A stretch of DNA of 64,000 nt from Marsupella aquatica (lineage: Eukaryota; Marchantiophyta), in NCBI GenBank assembly GCA_973895155.1, contig OZ316898.1, positions 19,282,001 through 19,346,000 of the forward strand, given 5' to 3'. The notes below the pieces were generated by a model. The model saw only the letters and a list, made by a program, of their open reading frames with translations, was not told the origin of the DNA and made no database searches. The first letter of the stretch is position 1; each line of letters opens with the position of its first letter. The position numbers and the translations under genes were made by a program. Shown piece after piece: positions 1 to 11,335 of the stretch.

Positions 1-1150
1 CCCTCTGGTGTAGCTTGAGACCTAACACCCTCTAGTGTCAACAACCCTGTGTCCACTAGCACCTCTGTGCCTCCTGACACCTTCGTGTCCATCAGCACCA
101 CTATGCTTATTGCCATAGACTCTCCCATGATAACATTGCCCCATCCTACCCACATATGGGTCTTTTATCTTGATTGTGGGCATTTCTAAATATGGTACTT
201 ACACCATACCAAACTAGGACTTAAATTCTATCATTTTTATAATAATACATGATTAGCATCCATTGATGCAACATGTCTACTCCACACTTTGGAAAACTCC
301 CATTTAGCAATTGGGCTAATTAGCACCTTCGGTATCAATCCAGTGATCTGAAACATATAGGATAATGCCACTGCATCCCCACACAACCCACATTAATTAT
401 CTTAATACCCCCCAGTATTAGATAGCATAAGCCATACTAAAACATGACATGGTTCCTCCAGCTACTAACCAAACTACTAATTATTTGGAACTTAGATTGT
501 TTATTTGATGCAAGGCCATACAGGTGACCCAAATTTTGAATGCGGAGAACTAGTCAGACAAAGTTTTTCATGAAGGCATTGACCCCTCCTGTCCACAGAC
601 ACCACTGCCATGCAATTGAACTCCGAAGCTTACACCGCCTGATTACTACTGATTGACACATGATTGACACACACCACCACCGTGGTTCAACTCTCACATC
701 TCACCAATAGGACAAACCGGCTGTACTCTTTTTCCTTTAGGGTCATATATTTTATTTTTTCTCTACTACCCTGGTAGAGTTGTTTTTACCTCAATCTAGC
801 ACCGCTAAATGTTTTAACGAGGCAGTCCACCTTTGGTCAATCGAACATACATGTCTATAAGCATGCAAACACTTTTTACTATCATTGAAACTCATCTCGT
901 GCAAGTCTATAAGCATGGTGATAGAATTTTCTTACCTAGTTCTAGGACTAGTCTAGATTGTCTCCATAACTCCCATTATGTAGCCAAGGGGATTGTTATG
1001 AGGTAACTAGTCCTAGACCAGACTAGGAGGTTACCTTTACCATGGTTAGCTAAAGACACTATATATACACCCGGTTGATCCCCAACCGAGTGATTCATTC
1101 ATTCATTCATACATTCATTAATACATTCATTCAATCTCTCTCCCTCTCCA
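1..1150. other. Intergenic stretch with short repeats and a foldback
   Basis: No convincing coding region. The first 110 bases hold a loose tandem pattern around the words ACACC..CT.GTGTC. At about 937-1028 there is an imperfect foldback whose arms both contain CTAGGACTAGT, separated by about 50 bases. A TATA-like string lies at about 1062 and a (CATT)n tract at 1093-1134, just before the chimeric gene remnant that follows, so this end could act as its promoter. That role is inferred. Confidence 0.4.
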
Positions 1151-1179
1151 ACTATGTATGAATCCTATATCACAACAGT

Positions 1180-2002
1180 TTGTTGTTTGTTGTTTCCTTT
1201 TTCCTATTTCCTTGCATGGTGTTTATACCGGACAAATTGCATGTGGAGAATATCAAGATTCTTCTACGGAAAAACCCCACTAACTTCAACGCACCATTTG
1301 TGCTTTGTGTGGATCCAGAGGATTGTCCCACAATCAAGGACTGGGACATTTTAAAGTCCAAGGTATGGAAGTATAGAATTATTGGAGGGAATCATGGTGC
1401 TCGGGTTGTATTTATGCATGGGAATCTGGCCCGAGCACCATGATGTATAAACTCTGATACCCAACCGAGATTGTACCCGAGTTGTATAAAATGTATGGGA
1501 AGCAGATTTATGGTGAGCTGGAAGCTTGCGTATACGCTGGATTTACCAAATCGGAGGTCCAAAAGCTTGGCTTCCAACACAATTATGACCAAGAACACAG
1601 GAAGAACATGACCAATATTGATAGAGTTCGTGCTTGCCACAACATCTTTGTTGAAATGGATGTAGGATTGACCAAGGATGACCGGGCACACCGTATTGGG
1701 CAGACAAAACCAGTCACTGTGGTACGATTTATTGCTAAAGATTCCATTAAGGTGAAGATATTGAAGCTCCAGGTAATTCCATGTAACTATTACATCGAGT
1801 GTGTGCATCGTTTGTATATGGCTTTTATAATTAACCTGCTAGTTTTTTACTGGATTTCATTTGCATTGTGTTCATTGTGTAGAACAAGAAGCGGAGGATG
1901 ATTGGTCAGATTATGTATGGTGGTGTGAGAAAACAGGATGTAGCACGAGAAGACATTGCCTACTTATATACAAGTGACAGTTCTCAGTTGGATTCTGATT
2001 AG
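1180..2002 (+). pseudogene. ParB-like domain fragment joined to an SNF2-helicase C-terminal tail
   Basis: Two unrelated protein pieces lie in one transcription direction. The first (about 1216-1665) reads like the ParB-like segment of the large minus-strand methyltransferase gene at 17-20 kb. Shared landmarks are APFVL.VDP, IGGNH and, after a break, YAGF/FAGL, a HN pair and IDRV/IQRV. From about 1666 the frame becomes DRAHRIGQTKPVTV, the hallmark helicase motif VI of SNF2 remodelers. A good donor follows at about 1771 (CAG/GTAATT). The acceptor at about 1882 leads into a last exon coding NKKRRMIGQ..., which ends in TAG at 2000-2002. The ParB part is interrupted at 1395-1480 by a short duplication and hairpin with stops. 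Most likely a chimeric, broken gene; a missed intron over the break is the alternative. Confidence 0.6.
1391..1442. repeat. Perfect 14-bp foldback inside the chimeric remnant
   Basis: TCATGGTGCTCGGG is followed about 24 bases later by its exact reverse complement, CCCGAGCACCATGA. Just beyond, at about 1470-1503, the sequence beginning CGAGTTGTAT repeats the piece that follows the first arm (CGGGTTGTAT) with several changes. The pattern looks like a small duplication with an inverted copy, and it breaks the ParB-like reading frame. Confidence 0.7.
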
Positions 2003-3053
2003 GTGTATATAGCTAGGGGTTCACTTCGCAACTCAAGAGCAAGCTGTGTATATAGCATGAGAAGTATGTACCTAGAGTTACATTGTACTACACACTATGA
2101 TTTTATATATAAAGGACTGCACAGTCCATTTACCTGAGCGTACTTTTGTTTTGTACATTGCTGCATTTGATTTCCCTCTCTTGGGATTTCATCATTTTCT
2201 TCTATAAACTAGCAAGGGGAAACAAACTTCTGGAATTCTACCTAGCAGTTAGGCTTCTTCACGCATTACCCTAAGGTACATAGGGAATTTAGGGGCACAC
2301 CGACACCTCCATGCCAAGGGGATTTGGTCCCCTACTTAACAGGGGAAAATACCTTAAATAATTCAGTAAACAGGCCCAAGTACACTCTGAGGTTAATTAA
2401 CCTACATAACCTCTGTAATCTATCTCCTAACACTGCATATCCTCCTTGTGTTATGTATTAGGAGCAACAATTATCATCCATGATTAATCAGGAGGAAATC
2501 CAAGGTCCATGGTTCCAAATTGCACAAAATCTATAAAATATTCAAGAATAGACAATTGACTCTGGAAAGTGGTAGGTGCATTGAAGCTCAAAAATTGGCA
2601 ATAATGCTACATTTGTTGGAAAGCACATCATTCTCTAGATGCTTCTAATGGTACAGATAGTTTTCATCAACTATGAGAGATAATTAATAAAAAATGGATT
2701 GTTCACTCCTTGCCTGAAGAAATAAGAGGTTCTTTGGATACAGTTGATTTTTTCAAGCTTGAAGCTTTCTAGTACAATGAACACACATTAGTTTCTGGAC
2801 CCCTAGCTATACTGTTTAGGGTTTACCCAAGTAAAAATCTTGATGTATCTAAAGTGGATATATTTGCAAGCATACAAGGAATACTGTAGTCTTAAAAGCT
2901 TTTTGATACAATTTGGAGACATTTGCTACATGCCTCTTCACATGTCTATAATCTTCCTTCACGGTAGAAGTGAATTTACGTAAAGATTTAGAAGCTAGCC
3001 TCATCTTTTAATTTCTGTCCAAAAGCTCTACCAGAACTTTGTTATCTCCCAAA
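2003..3053. other. Non-coding stretch with one weak coding-like patch
   Basis: The first part is probably the 3' untranslated region of the preceding remnant. At about 2680-2890 on the plus strand a frame stays nearly open and contains the readable words SLPEEIRGSLDTVDFFKLEAF, then a TAG, then YNEHTLVSGP. I do not recognise the family. It may be a decayed exon, since the TAG could come from CAG. Nothing else is supported. Confidence 0.3.
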
Positions 3054-3063
3054 TTTGATCTTA

Positions 3064-3850
3064 CAGCTTTTTACTATCTTGTCCCCCAAACTGAGCTAAA
3101 TTACTAGCCTACCCCCAAAATTATTTTAATTGCTAGGTTGCCCCCCATATCGTATATATGGGTTACATTAACCGTTTCACTTAGTTAGCCCAGGGTGATT
3201 TCTCATTGGTGGACTAACATGTGGCGAGACGCTATTGGCTCCGCCTTACCCTGGCCAAGCTTACCCTCACTGGCTAGCTCTTTCCCATTTTTTGAACAAG
3301 CCTTGCACCAACCAGGGCTGGCCCCTCCCCCTTGCAAGTTTCAATCTCAACTTAAATCCCAACCCTGACTACCTGGCTGGCTGGGTGCTGCAATTTTCCC
3401 TTCAAAAACAGGGTCCCATGCTCCATAGGGGCCTATGATCCTTGGGTCCCGATGATCCACCCACTCCCACTTTTCTGAAGGAAAGAGGCCCCAATAGTAT
3501 ACATATTTTCCATTTGAAAACAACCCACATTTGGGCCTACCGCCTGATTCGAGCTGGGTCATCAGGATCTAAAACTCGAGAGGGGGATGGGCCAGCCCTG
3601 TTTGGTGCAGGCTCATTCAAAAAATGGGAAAGAGATATAGTAGCCCGGTGAGGGTGAACTCGGCCAGGGTAAGGCAGAGCCAATAGTGCCTAGCCACGTG
3701 TTAGTCCACCAATGAGAAATCACCCTGGGTTAACTAAAACTGTTAATGTAACCCATCTATACAATATGGGGAGCAACCTAGCAATTAAAATAATTTTGGG
3801 GGTAGGTTAATAATTTAGCTCGGTTTGGGGGATAGGTTAGTAAAAAGTTG
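3064..3850. mobile_element. 787-bp foldback element with 10-bp target duplication (non-autonomous, MULE-like)
   Basis: The two ends are long inverted repeats of roughly 190 bp. The left arm starts CAGCTTTTTACTATC and the right arm, read on the minus strand, starts CAACTTTTTACTAACC. Both continue through CCCCCAAAC, AATTATTTTAATTGCTAGG, GGTTACATTAAC and GATTTCTCATTGGTGG. The element is bracketed by TTTGATCTTA at 3054-3063 and again at 3851-3860, an exact 10-bp direct repeat. Long terminal inverted repeats with a 9-11 bp duplication are typical of Mutator-like elements. The interior of about 400 bp has no transposase, so it would need help in trans. The short open frames inside are not conserved genes. 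Confidence 0.85.
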
Positions 3851-3860
3851 TTTGATCTTA

Positions 3861-5330
3861 TGAACGCCTTCCCTTCTAATGAAAACACCATAGCAATTAG
3901 TCAATCCCAAGAGGAGTGAGACTGGTTCTAAAATGGACCACACCCCCCAAAACAGTTTAATTCCATACATCATCAAAGAGTCAAACTCAGTGTCACACAA
4001 GGGCTACCAAGTTCCATAAAGGAAAGCCCAACTGAAGTGTTAAATGTGTTGGTACCCAAGCACACAAAATAAATTTAGGGTTTAGACCAATGTGTTTCCA
4101 CAAAAGTTGGAGGGTGAACTTCTTTCCAAGACTCTTCTGACTAAACAGCAGAAGACGCAATTGGATACTCTGGAAAGTGAATGCATAGCGAGATGCATAG
4201 CTTACAGATCTTTTGCACTGCTCAGATTTTAATATGGTTAGGTAAAAGATGATTCAATTGTGCTAGCAAGGCCAGGATGTCTCTTCCACTGTCTTCCATT
4301 GTGTTGCCTAGAGGGACGCTTTCCAAGGAAAACGCAAGCTAATTACTAGGGCATTTCAAATATGCATATATGTGGGCACGGGAGGCATCTGTAACATGCA
4401 CATTACAGTGTAAACTGGTACAACTAATGGACTGCCAAATGAATTTAGGCAGTCAGTAAATTTTTCGCGGGAATTGACAGTAACCCGTCACCGTAGACTG
4501 CATGGCCGTCAACCTTCCTGTATGAATGAGTTTGGGATTGAAGGGAATGTTTGCTGGGAAAGTTTGGAACATTGAATGAGTTTACAGTTTCATTGGAGCA
4601 TTCAACAACTTGACGATCAGGGGAGGAAAGCGAGTTCGAGTGCCAAAACTTATGATCCCCAAAAGTGAATATTTTTCAGCCTGAATAAACACTTTTGATT
4701 TCCCAAATTTTTGTTTTTTTCACCCAAATATTTAATATTAAATTAAATCATATATTTTAATAAATATATAGATTAGATTAAGATGAAATTAGTCCAAAAT
4801 AAGAGGCCAATAACAGTCAGAACATAAATCCAAAATGTCATAATATATCTATGATGACCCACTATATATATTATTATTAGGTACAGTCCACTGAGAAAGC
4901 CTGAAACGAAGCATAATTATCCTAATTAAGTGTATATACATCCTACATGTTCAAGACATTTTTTCTACATAATTACATACGGACATTTCAAGGTAGAAAC
5001 TAGAGCAACCCTAATCTCCTAATGATCAAGACAAACTTCATTTGAACAAGAAAGTCTACTTCTTGATTTATCATAGCGGAGATCATGGTTGCAGCACGGT
5101 GGTTCTTGAACTTATAGGTGAGGTTCCTAATTTTAGAACTTTCCAAATAATTTGCGTACTATTATGTCTATAAGGGCCAAAAAATTGTCTCTAGGAGCTA
5201 TACTAGGCCCACTATCTCAAAGCCAGAAAACCCAATAAATGGAAGGACAACCAATCAACAAATGCCACTTCATCACAAATGTTACATCTCATCCAATTCA
5301 GTATATTAAGGGTCGCTTTACAAGAACTTG
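3861..5330. other. Intergenic DNA, no feature recognised
   Basis: AT-rich, with no frame that looks like a protein family and no clear repeat pair. I see nothing that I can support here beyond scattered TATA-like runs at about 4740-4770 and 4860-4880. Confidence 0.4.
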
Positions 5331-5334
5331 GTGA

Positions 5335-5690
5335 CAAACCAACTGGCTAGAGGATGAGCCTCCTGATGAGCCTAGAACCGAGAGGTCCCAGGTTCAATCC
5401 TCCCTCCACATGCAAGGGGTGTGGAGGTACCTATGTGTGTGTGTGTGTGTGTGGGTGGGGTGTAGTGGTGGGAGTATTGATTATCCCGTCAGCCCTTGGC
5501 TGGCCACTTTGGTGTTCTGGTTGAATCCTCTCTCCGTCCTGGTCTGGGTCCCTGTCAGATCCCTGGGTATCGTCCCCTTGTGGCTGCCCTACATAGAAAT
5601 GCATGCTCCAAAGCAGGACGTCTATCCTCTGTTGGATGGGCCTGCTTTCGGTTTTCAAGGCAGAACTTGGGGGCAGCCATTCCTTTTTTA
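5335..5690 (+). mobile_element. SINE copy 1 (tRNA-like promoter)
   Basis: About 350 bp that recur, diverged, at 49,665-50,040. The 5' end resembles a tRNA: a box A-like TGGCTAGAGGATGAGCC is followed by a box B-like GGTTCAATCC at about 5392. A (GT)n tract follows at 5431-5452, then a shared body containing GTAGTGGTGG, GGATCCCTGGGTAT-like and TGGATGGGCCTGC words. The second copy ends in a run of A. A dispersed pair with internal Pol III boxes and an A-tail is what defines a SINE. Flanking duplications were not identified for this copy. Confidence 0.6.
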
Positions 5691-6814
5691 CTATGTGTGA
5701 GATGCAATCCTAGCCATTCATATGTGGGAACAGACCACTTAACATGAACATGGGGGCATAATCAAGCAAAATCATTACAGAACCTAATCATGTGTCAATG
5801 CGCCCCTTGTGGTCCCTTTTTCAGCTGATGTGTGCATTTTTGTGGTAAAAAATGTATACCTGCACTTGCCATTTTTGGAGTTGCTTTATGTCCCCCGAGG
5901 TCTTGTAAAACCAAGTGCAGCCAGTGGTGCTAGATTGCTGTGCTAAGAGACAGATTGGAGACCAGATTAATCTACTAAAAGACAGATTTGGGACCCACCT
6001 CACCGAATGTCATGGTATCCTTGGGCTTACTAGACATGGCATGGTATTCTTCGGCTTACTAGACTCTTCCTAGCTGTGACAAGAGAAGACCTTAGTTATG
6101 AAAGACTTGGGGGTCCCATTTTAATCTAGCCTGATTACCCCTTGCTTGAAAGTAAATAGAGATGAAGACAACAAAATTATTGCAAAACAAAGATGTTGTT
6201 GTTCATCTTTGTCGCCATCTTTTTTTTCACCCTCACTTCTATTTTGTCTTTATTGAGAGTCACAATTATTTTTGTCATTATTTAGTTTTTTCCTTATATA
6301 GATCTAGTCAATTTTAATTAGTGTTTTTAATCTTTGCTCCCATCTTTTTTTTTGGGTCCATCTTCACTTTCCAGTTTTGTCCTATTGAGAGTAAGGGTAG
6401 CTTTGCATTGAGCTTTATTAGAGAGACTAGCCCCGACTACCCGTTCTTTGAACGTGAACAGGGGAGAGGACAATAAAAGTGTTACCAAAATATATTCTCT
6501 ATTCATTCTTTGAAGGTTAATGAAATGATAATAAAACCCATCATTTTAATAATAGTCATATATAATCGGGTATATAATATACCATAATTCTCCTTTGTAT
6601 GCACATCCTTCTTTCTATGCACATTAATATGTTTGCCAATTATCACAAAAAACTTGCATGTACCACTTTACATACATCATAGTCATGAGTCTATGGATAT
6701 GATTTTTTTCATGCACATGATGGCCATGGAATTATGGTCTAGAGGCTTCACTCTACATCTAGGCTCTTAAAAGTAAACTTCACTTGACCCTTTTATAGTA
6801 GGACCAGCTCAATA
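5691..6814. other. Intergenic DNA with a 33-bp direct repeat
   Basis: At about 6012-6065 the phrase CATGGTAT.CTT.GGCTTACTAGAC occurs twice in a row. The rest is T-rich to AT-rich with no recognisable gene. Confidence 0.4.
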
Positions 6815-7290
6815 CCTGTGTGTTGCACAAAAGATGTTGTTTTGCAAAAAATGTCAATGTGTAAAAGATCTCGTGTGCGGAAAAGATGTTGTTGCAAAAA
6901 TGATGTTGTATCATGCAGAAAAGATGTTGCATGCAGAAAAGATGCCATTTGCACAAAAGGTGTAATTTCCAAAAAAGACAACGTTGCAAAAAAAGCTGAA
7001 CATTGTTTACGGAAAAGATGTCATTGCAGAAAGGAAGTTGTTCCCAAAATGCTGTTGTGTAAATGATTTCATTGTAGAAAATATGTTGTTGCAAAAAAGA
7101 TGTCAATGCGTAAGCAACATTGTTTGCCAAAAAAATTGAAATTGAGCAAAGTACATCCTTGTGTAAAAAATGTCATTGCGGAAAAGATGTTTTGTGAAAG
7201 ATTTTTGTTGTAGAGAAGATGTTATTTTTGTTGTAGAGATATGTCATTGTGCAAAGCCTATATAATTGTGTAAAAGATGATGTTTGTGGA
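6815..7290. repeat. Degenerate short tandem repeat (GATGTTGTTGCAAAAA type)
   Basis: A loose tandem array in which AAAAGATGTTGT, AAAAGATGTCATTG and TTGCAAAAA recur every 15-25 bases for almost 500 bp. Frames on both strands are open only because the repeat lacks stops, so the predicted Phe/Leu/Cys-rich peptides should not be taken as proteins. Confidence 0.65.
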
Positions 7291-8290
7291 AAAGATACCA
7301 TCTACGATAAAGATACTCCTTGATACTCGCCCCTCCTTTGCCCATGAAAATTCTCCGATCCTTTTAATAAAAATAAAAATGTCTTATATAGACTGTTAAG
7401 GATATAAAGTTCTTGTTCCGATAGTGGATAGCCTCCTAAACTGGAGCTCTTGTTTTGGGGGATCATGGCATACAATGTCCTCTAAATAAGAGGACATTAT
7501 TATATCCTGAATGCCTTGGTGATTTTTGGCTTTGTATTTTGCAGTGCATTTGGCAGAAAAATTGTTCTAGCTAGAGTGCCTATGTTTTTCATCATGTCAA
7601 AGTGCCCAGCCATGCCAAAAAAAAAGGAATACTCTCCCCCCACCTCTACTAACTTATTATTATTTTTTCTTTCTCCAGTTGTTTTTCTTTTCTTTGTTTT
7701 TTATTCATTATTTTTATCCTTTTTGTCTTTTAGCCCCTCTCTCTCTCTCCTTGGGCCTCTCTCCCCTCCAGTACTTTTCCATTCGAGCCTCTCTGTTCCT
7801 CCTTGGTCCTCTCTCCCCTATTTAGAATCATACCCTGTGAGCATAATAGATGCTCTCCTTGTATCCTGGATGGTACTCTTCCTTGTGTATAATTATGAGG
7901 GTAATAGAGGGCAGCAAGTGCATGAAGATTGAGGAGGGGAAGAGTGTACTGGCAGGGACAATCATAGTTGCAAGGACAATCATAGTGGAGTGGTCTTATG
8001 GAGAGAGTCCTTTGTACTCCTTAATTCTTTGTTAGGGCATCTTTTCGTCCTTCCTTTGTACTCCTTCATTCTTTGTTAGGGCATCTTTTCATCCTTGGTA
8101 CTCCTATGTTCTTAGATCATGTCTAACATTAATGGTCTCTTTTCCATGACCGAACAGTATTAAAAAATTTGCAAAACATCTAATGGCTGTGGATCATTCT
8201 GGCCTAGAACACATTTTGTAACTGGACGAAGAATGAAAAATAACCATATTGGATATTATAGTTGTAGATGACTTAAAATTCAAATGGACC
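7291..8290. other. Intergenic DNA: pyrimidine-rich tract and a 41-bp direct repeat
   Basis: 7640-7830 is a strongly C/T-rich tract that opens a spurious Ser/Leu/Phe frame. At about 8010-8100 the phrase TTTGTACTCCTT.ATTCTTTG followed by TTAGGGCATCTTTTC occurs twice. No gene is supported. Confidence 0.4.
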
Positions 8291-8291
8291 A

Positions 8292-8450
8292 AGTATGTAT
8301 ATCAAAGTGCCAAAAAGGAAAAAGGCCAAACCTGGAGACAGGGACCAAGGGGCCAAACAAAGAGACCTCCAAGACAAAGGGGCCAAACAAAGAGACCTCC
8401 AAGACAAAGGGGCCAAACAAAGAGACCTCCAAGACAGCCAGACAGGTGAT
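8292..8450. repeat. Minisatellite, 30-bp unit, three copies
   Basis: The unit AGGGGCCAAACAAAGAGACC followed by TCCAAGACAA is present three times without interruption at about 8347-8436. It is led in by TATATCAAAGTGCCAAAAAGG. The same lead-in and similar GGGGCCAA/AAACAAAGG words occur in the longer array at 53.45-53.83 kb, so the two loci are related. Confidence 0.8.
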
Positions 8451-8504
8451 CTGACAAAAAAGCAGAAAGTCGGACCCCACTCCATTCTATGTAGGGTATT
8501 GGTA

Positions 8505-8760
8505 ACAGGTGAAAGTGACCCCAATAATTGGTAAAGTGATCAGCACAGTTTACTGGTGAAAGTGCCCCCCATAAATTGGTACAGTGAACACAGTTTCTCC
8601 CCAATGGATGGCATCGATCAGATCTTAAATGCAAAAAGGAATAGAAACAGCCACCAACGTCCAGGAAAGCGACCCTTACATTTATGGTCTGTAGCTGCAC
8701 CATGCTGGATTCGGAGGATTCACACTCCTTATAAATTACGAAGAGAGTAGATAGCTACAA
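8505..8760 (+). promoter_or_regulatory. Promoter of PPO copy 1
   Basis: A TATA box, TATAAATTA, begins at 8730. Upstream, the phrase GGTGAAAGTG followed by a C-run and AATTGGT/AAATTGGT occurs twice at about 8507-8580. The second PPO copy has the same promoter, with its TATA box at 41,698, and three or four copies of the GTGAAAGTGCCC phrase, so the repeat number differs between paralogues. A likely leader intron starts at about 8910 (CA/GTAAGT) and could end at TTCCAG at about 9464. The start codon then lies at 9635. Confidence 0.55.
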
Positions 8761-9634
8761 GTATCTGGTTTGGAAATGAATCTAGAAGAAGGAGCCCCAG
8801 AAGTGGAGATAGCTAGGAGTATCTGGTTTCGAATTGAACAAAGGAGAAGGAGGCCGAGAAGTGCATCGTTGTTTGTTTGCGGTGCTCGACATAGAGCTCA
8901 AGAGATTTGATCAGTAAGTCTCCGTTCTTCTCTCTGTTCTTCTCTCCGTTCGTCCACTATGTAGCCTAGTATTTTTTGTCTTCATGTTATGCGGTCTAGA
9001 TTCCAGAGGGGAAAACCGCTCTCCGGGCAATACGTCATCCATATCCCTTGCGGCGTCTGCACGCGAGCAACGGACAAAGATTTCTGTTGGTCTTGAGATT
9101 AGTCTTTGCACGTCTTACAGTAGATGTTTTACTTCTTTGAGTGCGTCGATCCCGTAAACTTTGTCGTAGTAGACTGCGTGGCACTCCTGCTGTAAGCTCT
9201 GAGAAAGTCTTTGGCGAATAATCTGTTGATCAACCTATCATTTACCTCACAGCCAGTGAAAATAATCTAGTGCTACCATGGTTTAATTAGTACCTTTGCG
9301 GTTTTTGTCTTCCTGACTTCGCAACTAGACGAATTCCAGAGTAGTATAGAACGATGTCGAATAGAGTTGTATTTGCATAGTTTTAGACCTATAGGTTCAA
9401 ATTCTAGGTTTTACGAAACGGCCATTGTCCCAGTACAATGATTCTCAAGGTTCTGGATTCCAGTTGACACATAACAATCACAAAATTCGACAGAATTTGA
9501 ACGTACTATCAGTACCGTTGATTAGATTGACAACTTACGTTCCTGCCAGGATCGAGCAGGTCTCGCTCTGGAGTCGGTGTAGAAGATCGAATGCAACAGT
9601 GCAGCAGCAAGCACGTGCATCAGCAGAAGAAAGT

Positions 9635-11335
9635 ATGGTGTCGAAACAGGTGTGCATTGCAGTCTGCTTCGCGGTGGTCCTTATCTCAACAAAGCTTGTC
9701 TTTGTTGAGGGAGTTCCCATTCTAGGCCCAGACATGAGCAGTTGTATGCCAGTCATTCCTCCGAAGAGAACTGCTGCGGATGCAGTTGACTGCTGCTTCG
9801 TTGGTGCCACCAGGCCAATCAAGGACTTCAAATTTAATTTGGACCTCCCTATGCGAGTTCGCAGACCTGCCCACAAGTTAGATGATGGAGACGTCCGTAA
9901 GTATGAGCGAGCAGTGGAGCTCATGAAAGCTCTCCCGCCAGATGATGGGCGCTCCTTCCAAGCACAGGCAAATCTCCATTGTGCTTACTGTGGAGCAGCG
10001 TACAATATATTCAATGTTTCCAACTTTATCAATGTGCACTCCAGTTGGCTTGTACTTCCATTCCACCGCTGGTACTTGTATTTCTACGAGCGGATTCTCG
10101 GAAGCCTAATAGGGGATGACACCCTCGCCGTTCCATACTGGGCTTGGGACGTGCAGAATGAGAATCACCCACCAGCCAACGTGATTCCAGCCATGTTCAC
10201 CAACAAGAATTGTAGCCTTTACAGTGAGATGCGATCAAAAATTCACCAGCCTCCTATCAGGGCCAATTTAGATCTTCCAAGTGCTGCAGGAAATAAGGAT
10301 CCCGATGTGCAGTTGCAAGATAACTACTATCACTTGTGGCGGACAATGATAGGCCAAGTCCGAACTGCCGAGGGTTTCTATGGTCAAAAAGTGACTATAG
10401 AGGACAAATTCGATCAGTCGCGTGCAGGGGCGTTTGAAGTGGGTCCGCATGCTGCCATCCATATTTGGACTGGGGACCAAGAAAATTTAGCTGGAGAGGA
10501 CATGTGTACCTGTTACTCAGCAGCACGGGATCCTATCTTTCACTCGCACCACTCCCAAGCAGACCGGTTGTGGGAGATGTGGCAGAGCTGGGGGGGGGAA
10601 GGCTTCGACGATTCTGACTGGCTTGATTCCGAGTTCATATTCTATGATGAGAACGGTGACCTCGTGCGTGTGAACGTCCGAGATAGTTTGAACTTCGACA
10701 ACTTCAGGGTCACATACGAGCAAGAGGATCCCGACTGGCTACAATTCACTCCGAAATCCATTCGGGACATTGATCCCAAGTATGCCCAAGCCAGCTTTCC
10801 TAGACGGTTCTGGCGCGAAGTGATCAGCGGAGGCACCTATCGTACAATCGCCGGGGTGCTCGGAAGCTTTTTCCAGAGAGAAACAAATGGTGTAAACGCT
10901 GTCCTAGGAGGAGTGAGGAGAGCGGCGGTGACCTCGCGAGTGTCTAGGACCGCGGTGCTCAGGAGCACAGACGACTTGTCAGTGTATGATGAGGTGATGG
11001 TGATAAGTGGAGTCGTAGAAAAGCCCTTCGACGTCACCGTGATGATCAAAATGTTCTTGGAGCTCCCGGAAGCAGACGAGAACACCGTTCTGCATTGTGT
11101 GGAGTATCTCGGTACCGTGGCAGTCGATGCCGAAGGGCTTGCTGAAGGAATGGACCGGACTGTTGCTCGGAAGTTCAGTAGAACTCTGGGTATCAGAGAC
11201 ACACTGCAGATTTTAGACATTGTTCACCAAAAATCGCTGGAAGTGACGTTCGTTCCCGCGTGGGATCCGAAGCACGATTCTGAGGTCTCAGTTAATATTA
11301 CTGGCCTGACGGTAGAGATGAAGCGGGCAAAATGA
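9635..11335 (+). CDS. Polyphenol oxidase (catechol oxidase/tyrosinase), copy 1
   Basis: A type-3 copper enzyme of 566 residues that oxidises phenols to quinones. The frame is open 70 codons further upstream, but the Met at 9635 begins a clean secretory signal peptide (about 25 residues, hydrophobic core CIAVCFAVVLI, ending near FVEG). I therefore chose that start; the upstream part is probably leader. Copper site A: the His of NLHCAYC, with the nearby Cys able to form the usual His-Cys thioether, then VH and PFHRWY. Copper site B: PHAAIH and HSHHSQADRLW. The C-terminal part contains the plant DWL domain (DWLDSEFIFYDENGD) and the KFDV domain (KPFDVTV). No introns within the coding region. A secreted rather than thylakoid location is inferred from the signal peptide. 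A close copy lies at 43,031-44,731. Confidence 0.93.
   Translation: MVSKQVCIAVCFAVVLISTKLVFVEGVPILGPDMSSCMPVIPPKRTAADAVDCCFVGATRPIKDFKFNLDLPMRVRRPAHKLDDGDVRKYERAVELMKALPPDDGRSFQAQANLHCAYCGAAYNIFNVSNFINVHSSWLVLPFHRWYLYFYERILGSLIGDDTLAVPYWAWDVQNENHPPANVIPAMFTNKNCSLYSEMRSKIHQPPIRANLDLPSAAGNKDPDVQLQDNYYHLWRTMIGQVRTAEGFYGQKVTIEDKFDQSRAGAFEVGPHAAIHIWTGDQENLAGEDMCTCYSAARDPIFHSHHSQADRLWEMWQSWGGEGFDDSDWLDSEFIFYDENGDLVRVNVRDSLNFDNFRVTYEQEDPDWLQFTPKSIRDIDPKYAQASFPRRFWREVISGGTYRTIAGVLGSFFQRETNGVNAVLGGVRRAAVTSRVSRTAVLRSTDDLSVYDEVMVISGVVEKPFDVTVMIKMFLELPEADENTVLHCVEYLGTVAVDAEGLAEGMDRTVARKFSRTLGIRDTLQILDIVHQKSLEVTFVPAWDPKHDSEVSVNITGLTVEMKRAK

Noticed and set aside
5335-5420. Functional tRNA gene
   Set aside because: Only box-like words are present. 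No cloverleaf with acceptor and anticodon stems can be drawn, and the sequence is repeated as part of a longer SINE.
7516-7932. Hydrophobic 138-codon frame that could suggest a membrane protein
   Set aside because: Hydrophobicity comes from a C/T-rich tract. No homology or splice structure is apparent.
8249-8534. Basic Arg/Pro/Gln-rich frames
   Set aside because: They come from the 30-bp tandem repeat and end outside it within a few codons.
9535-9924. Minus-strand frames of 60-130 codons over both PPO genes
   Set aside because: They are shadows of the PPO coding strand and occur identically in both copies.
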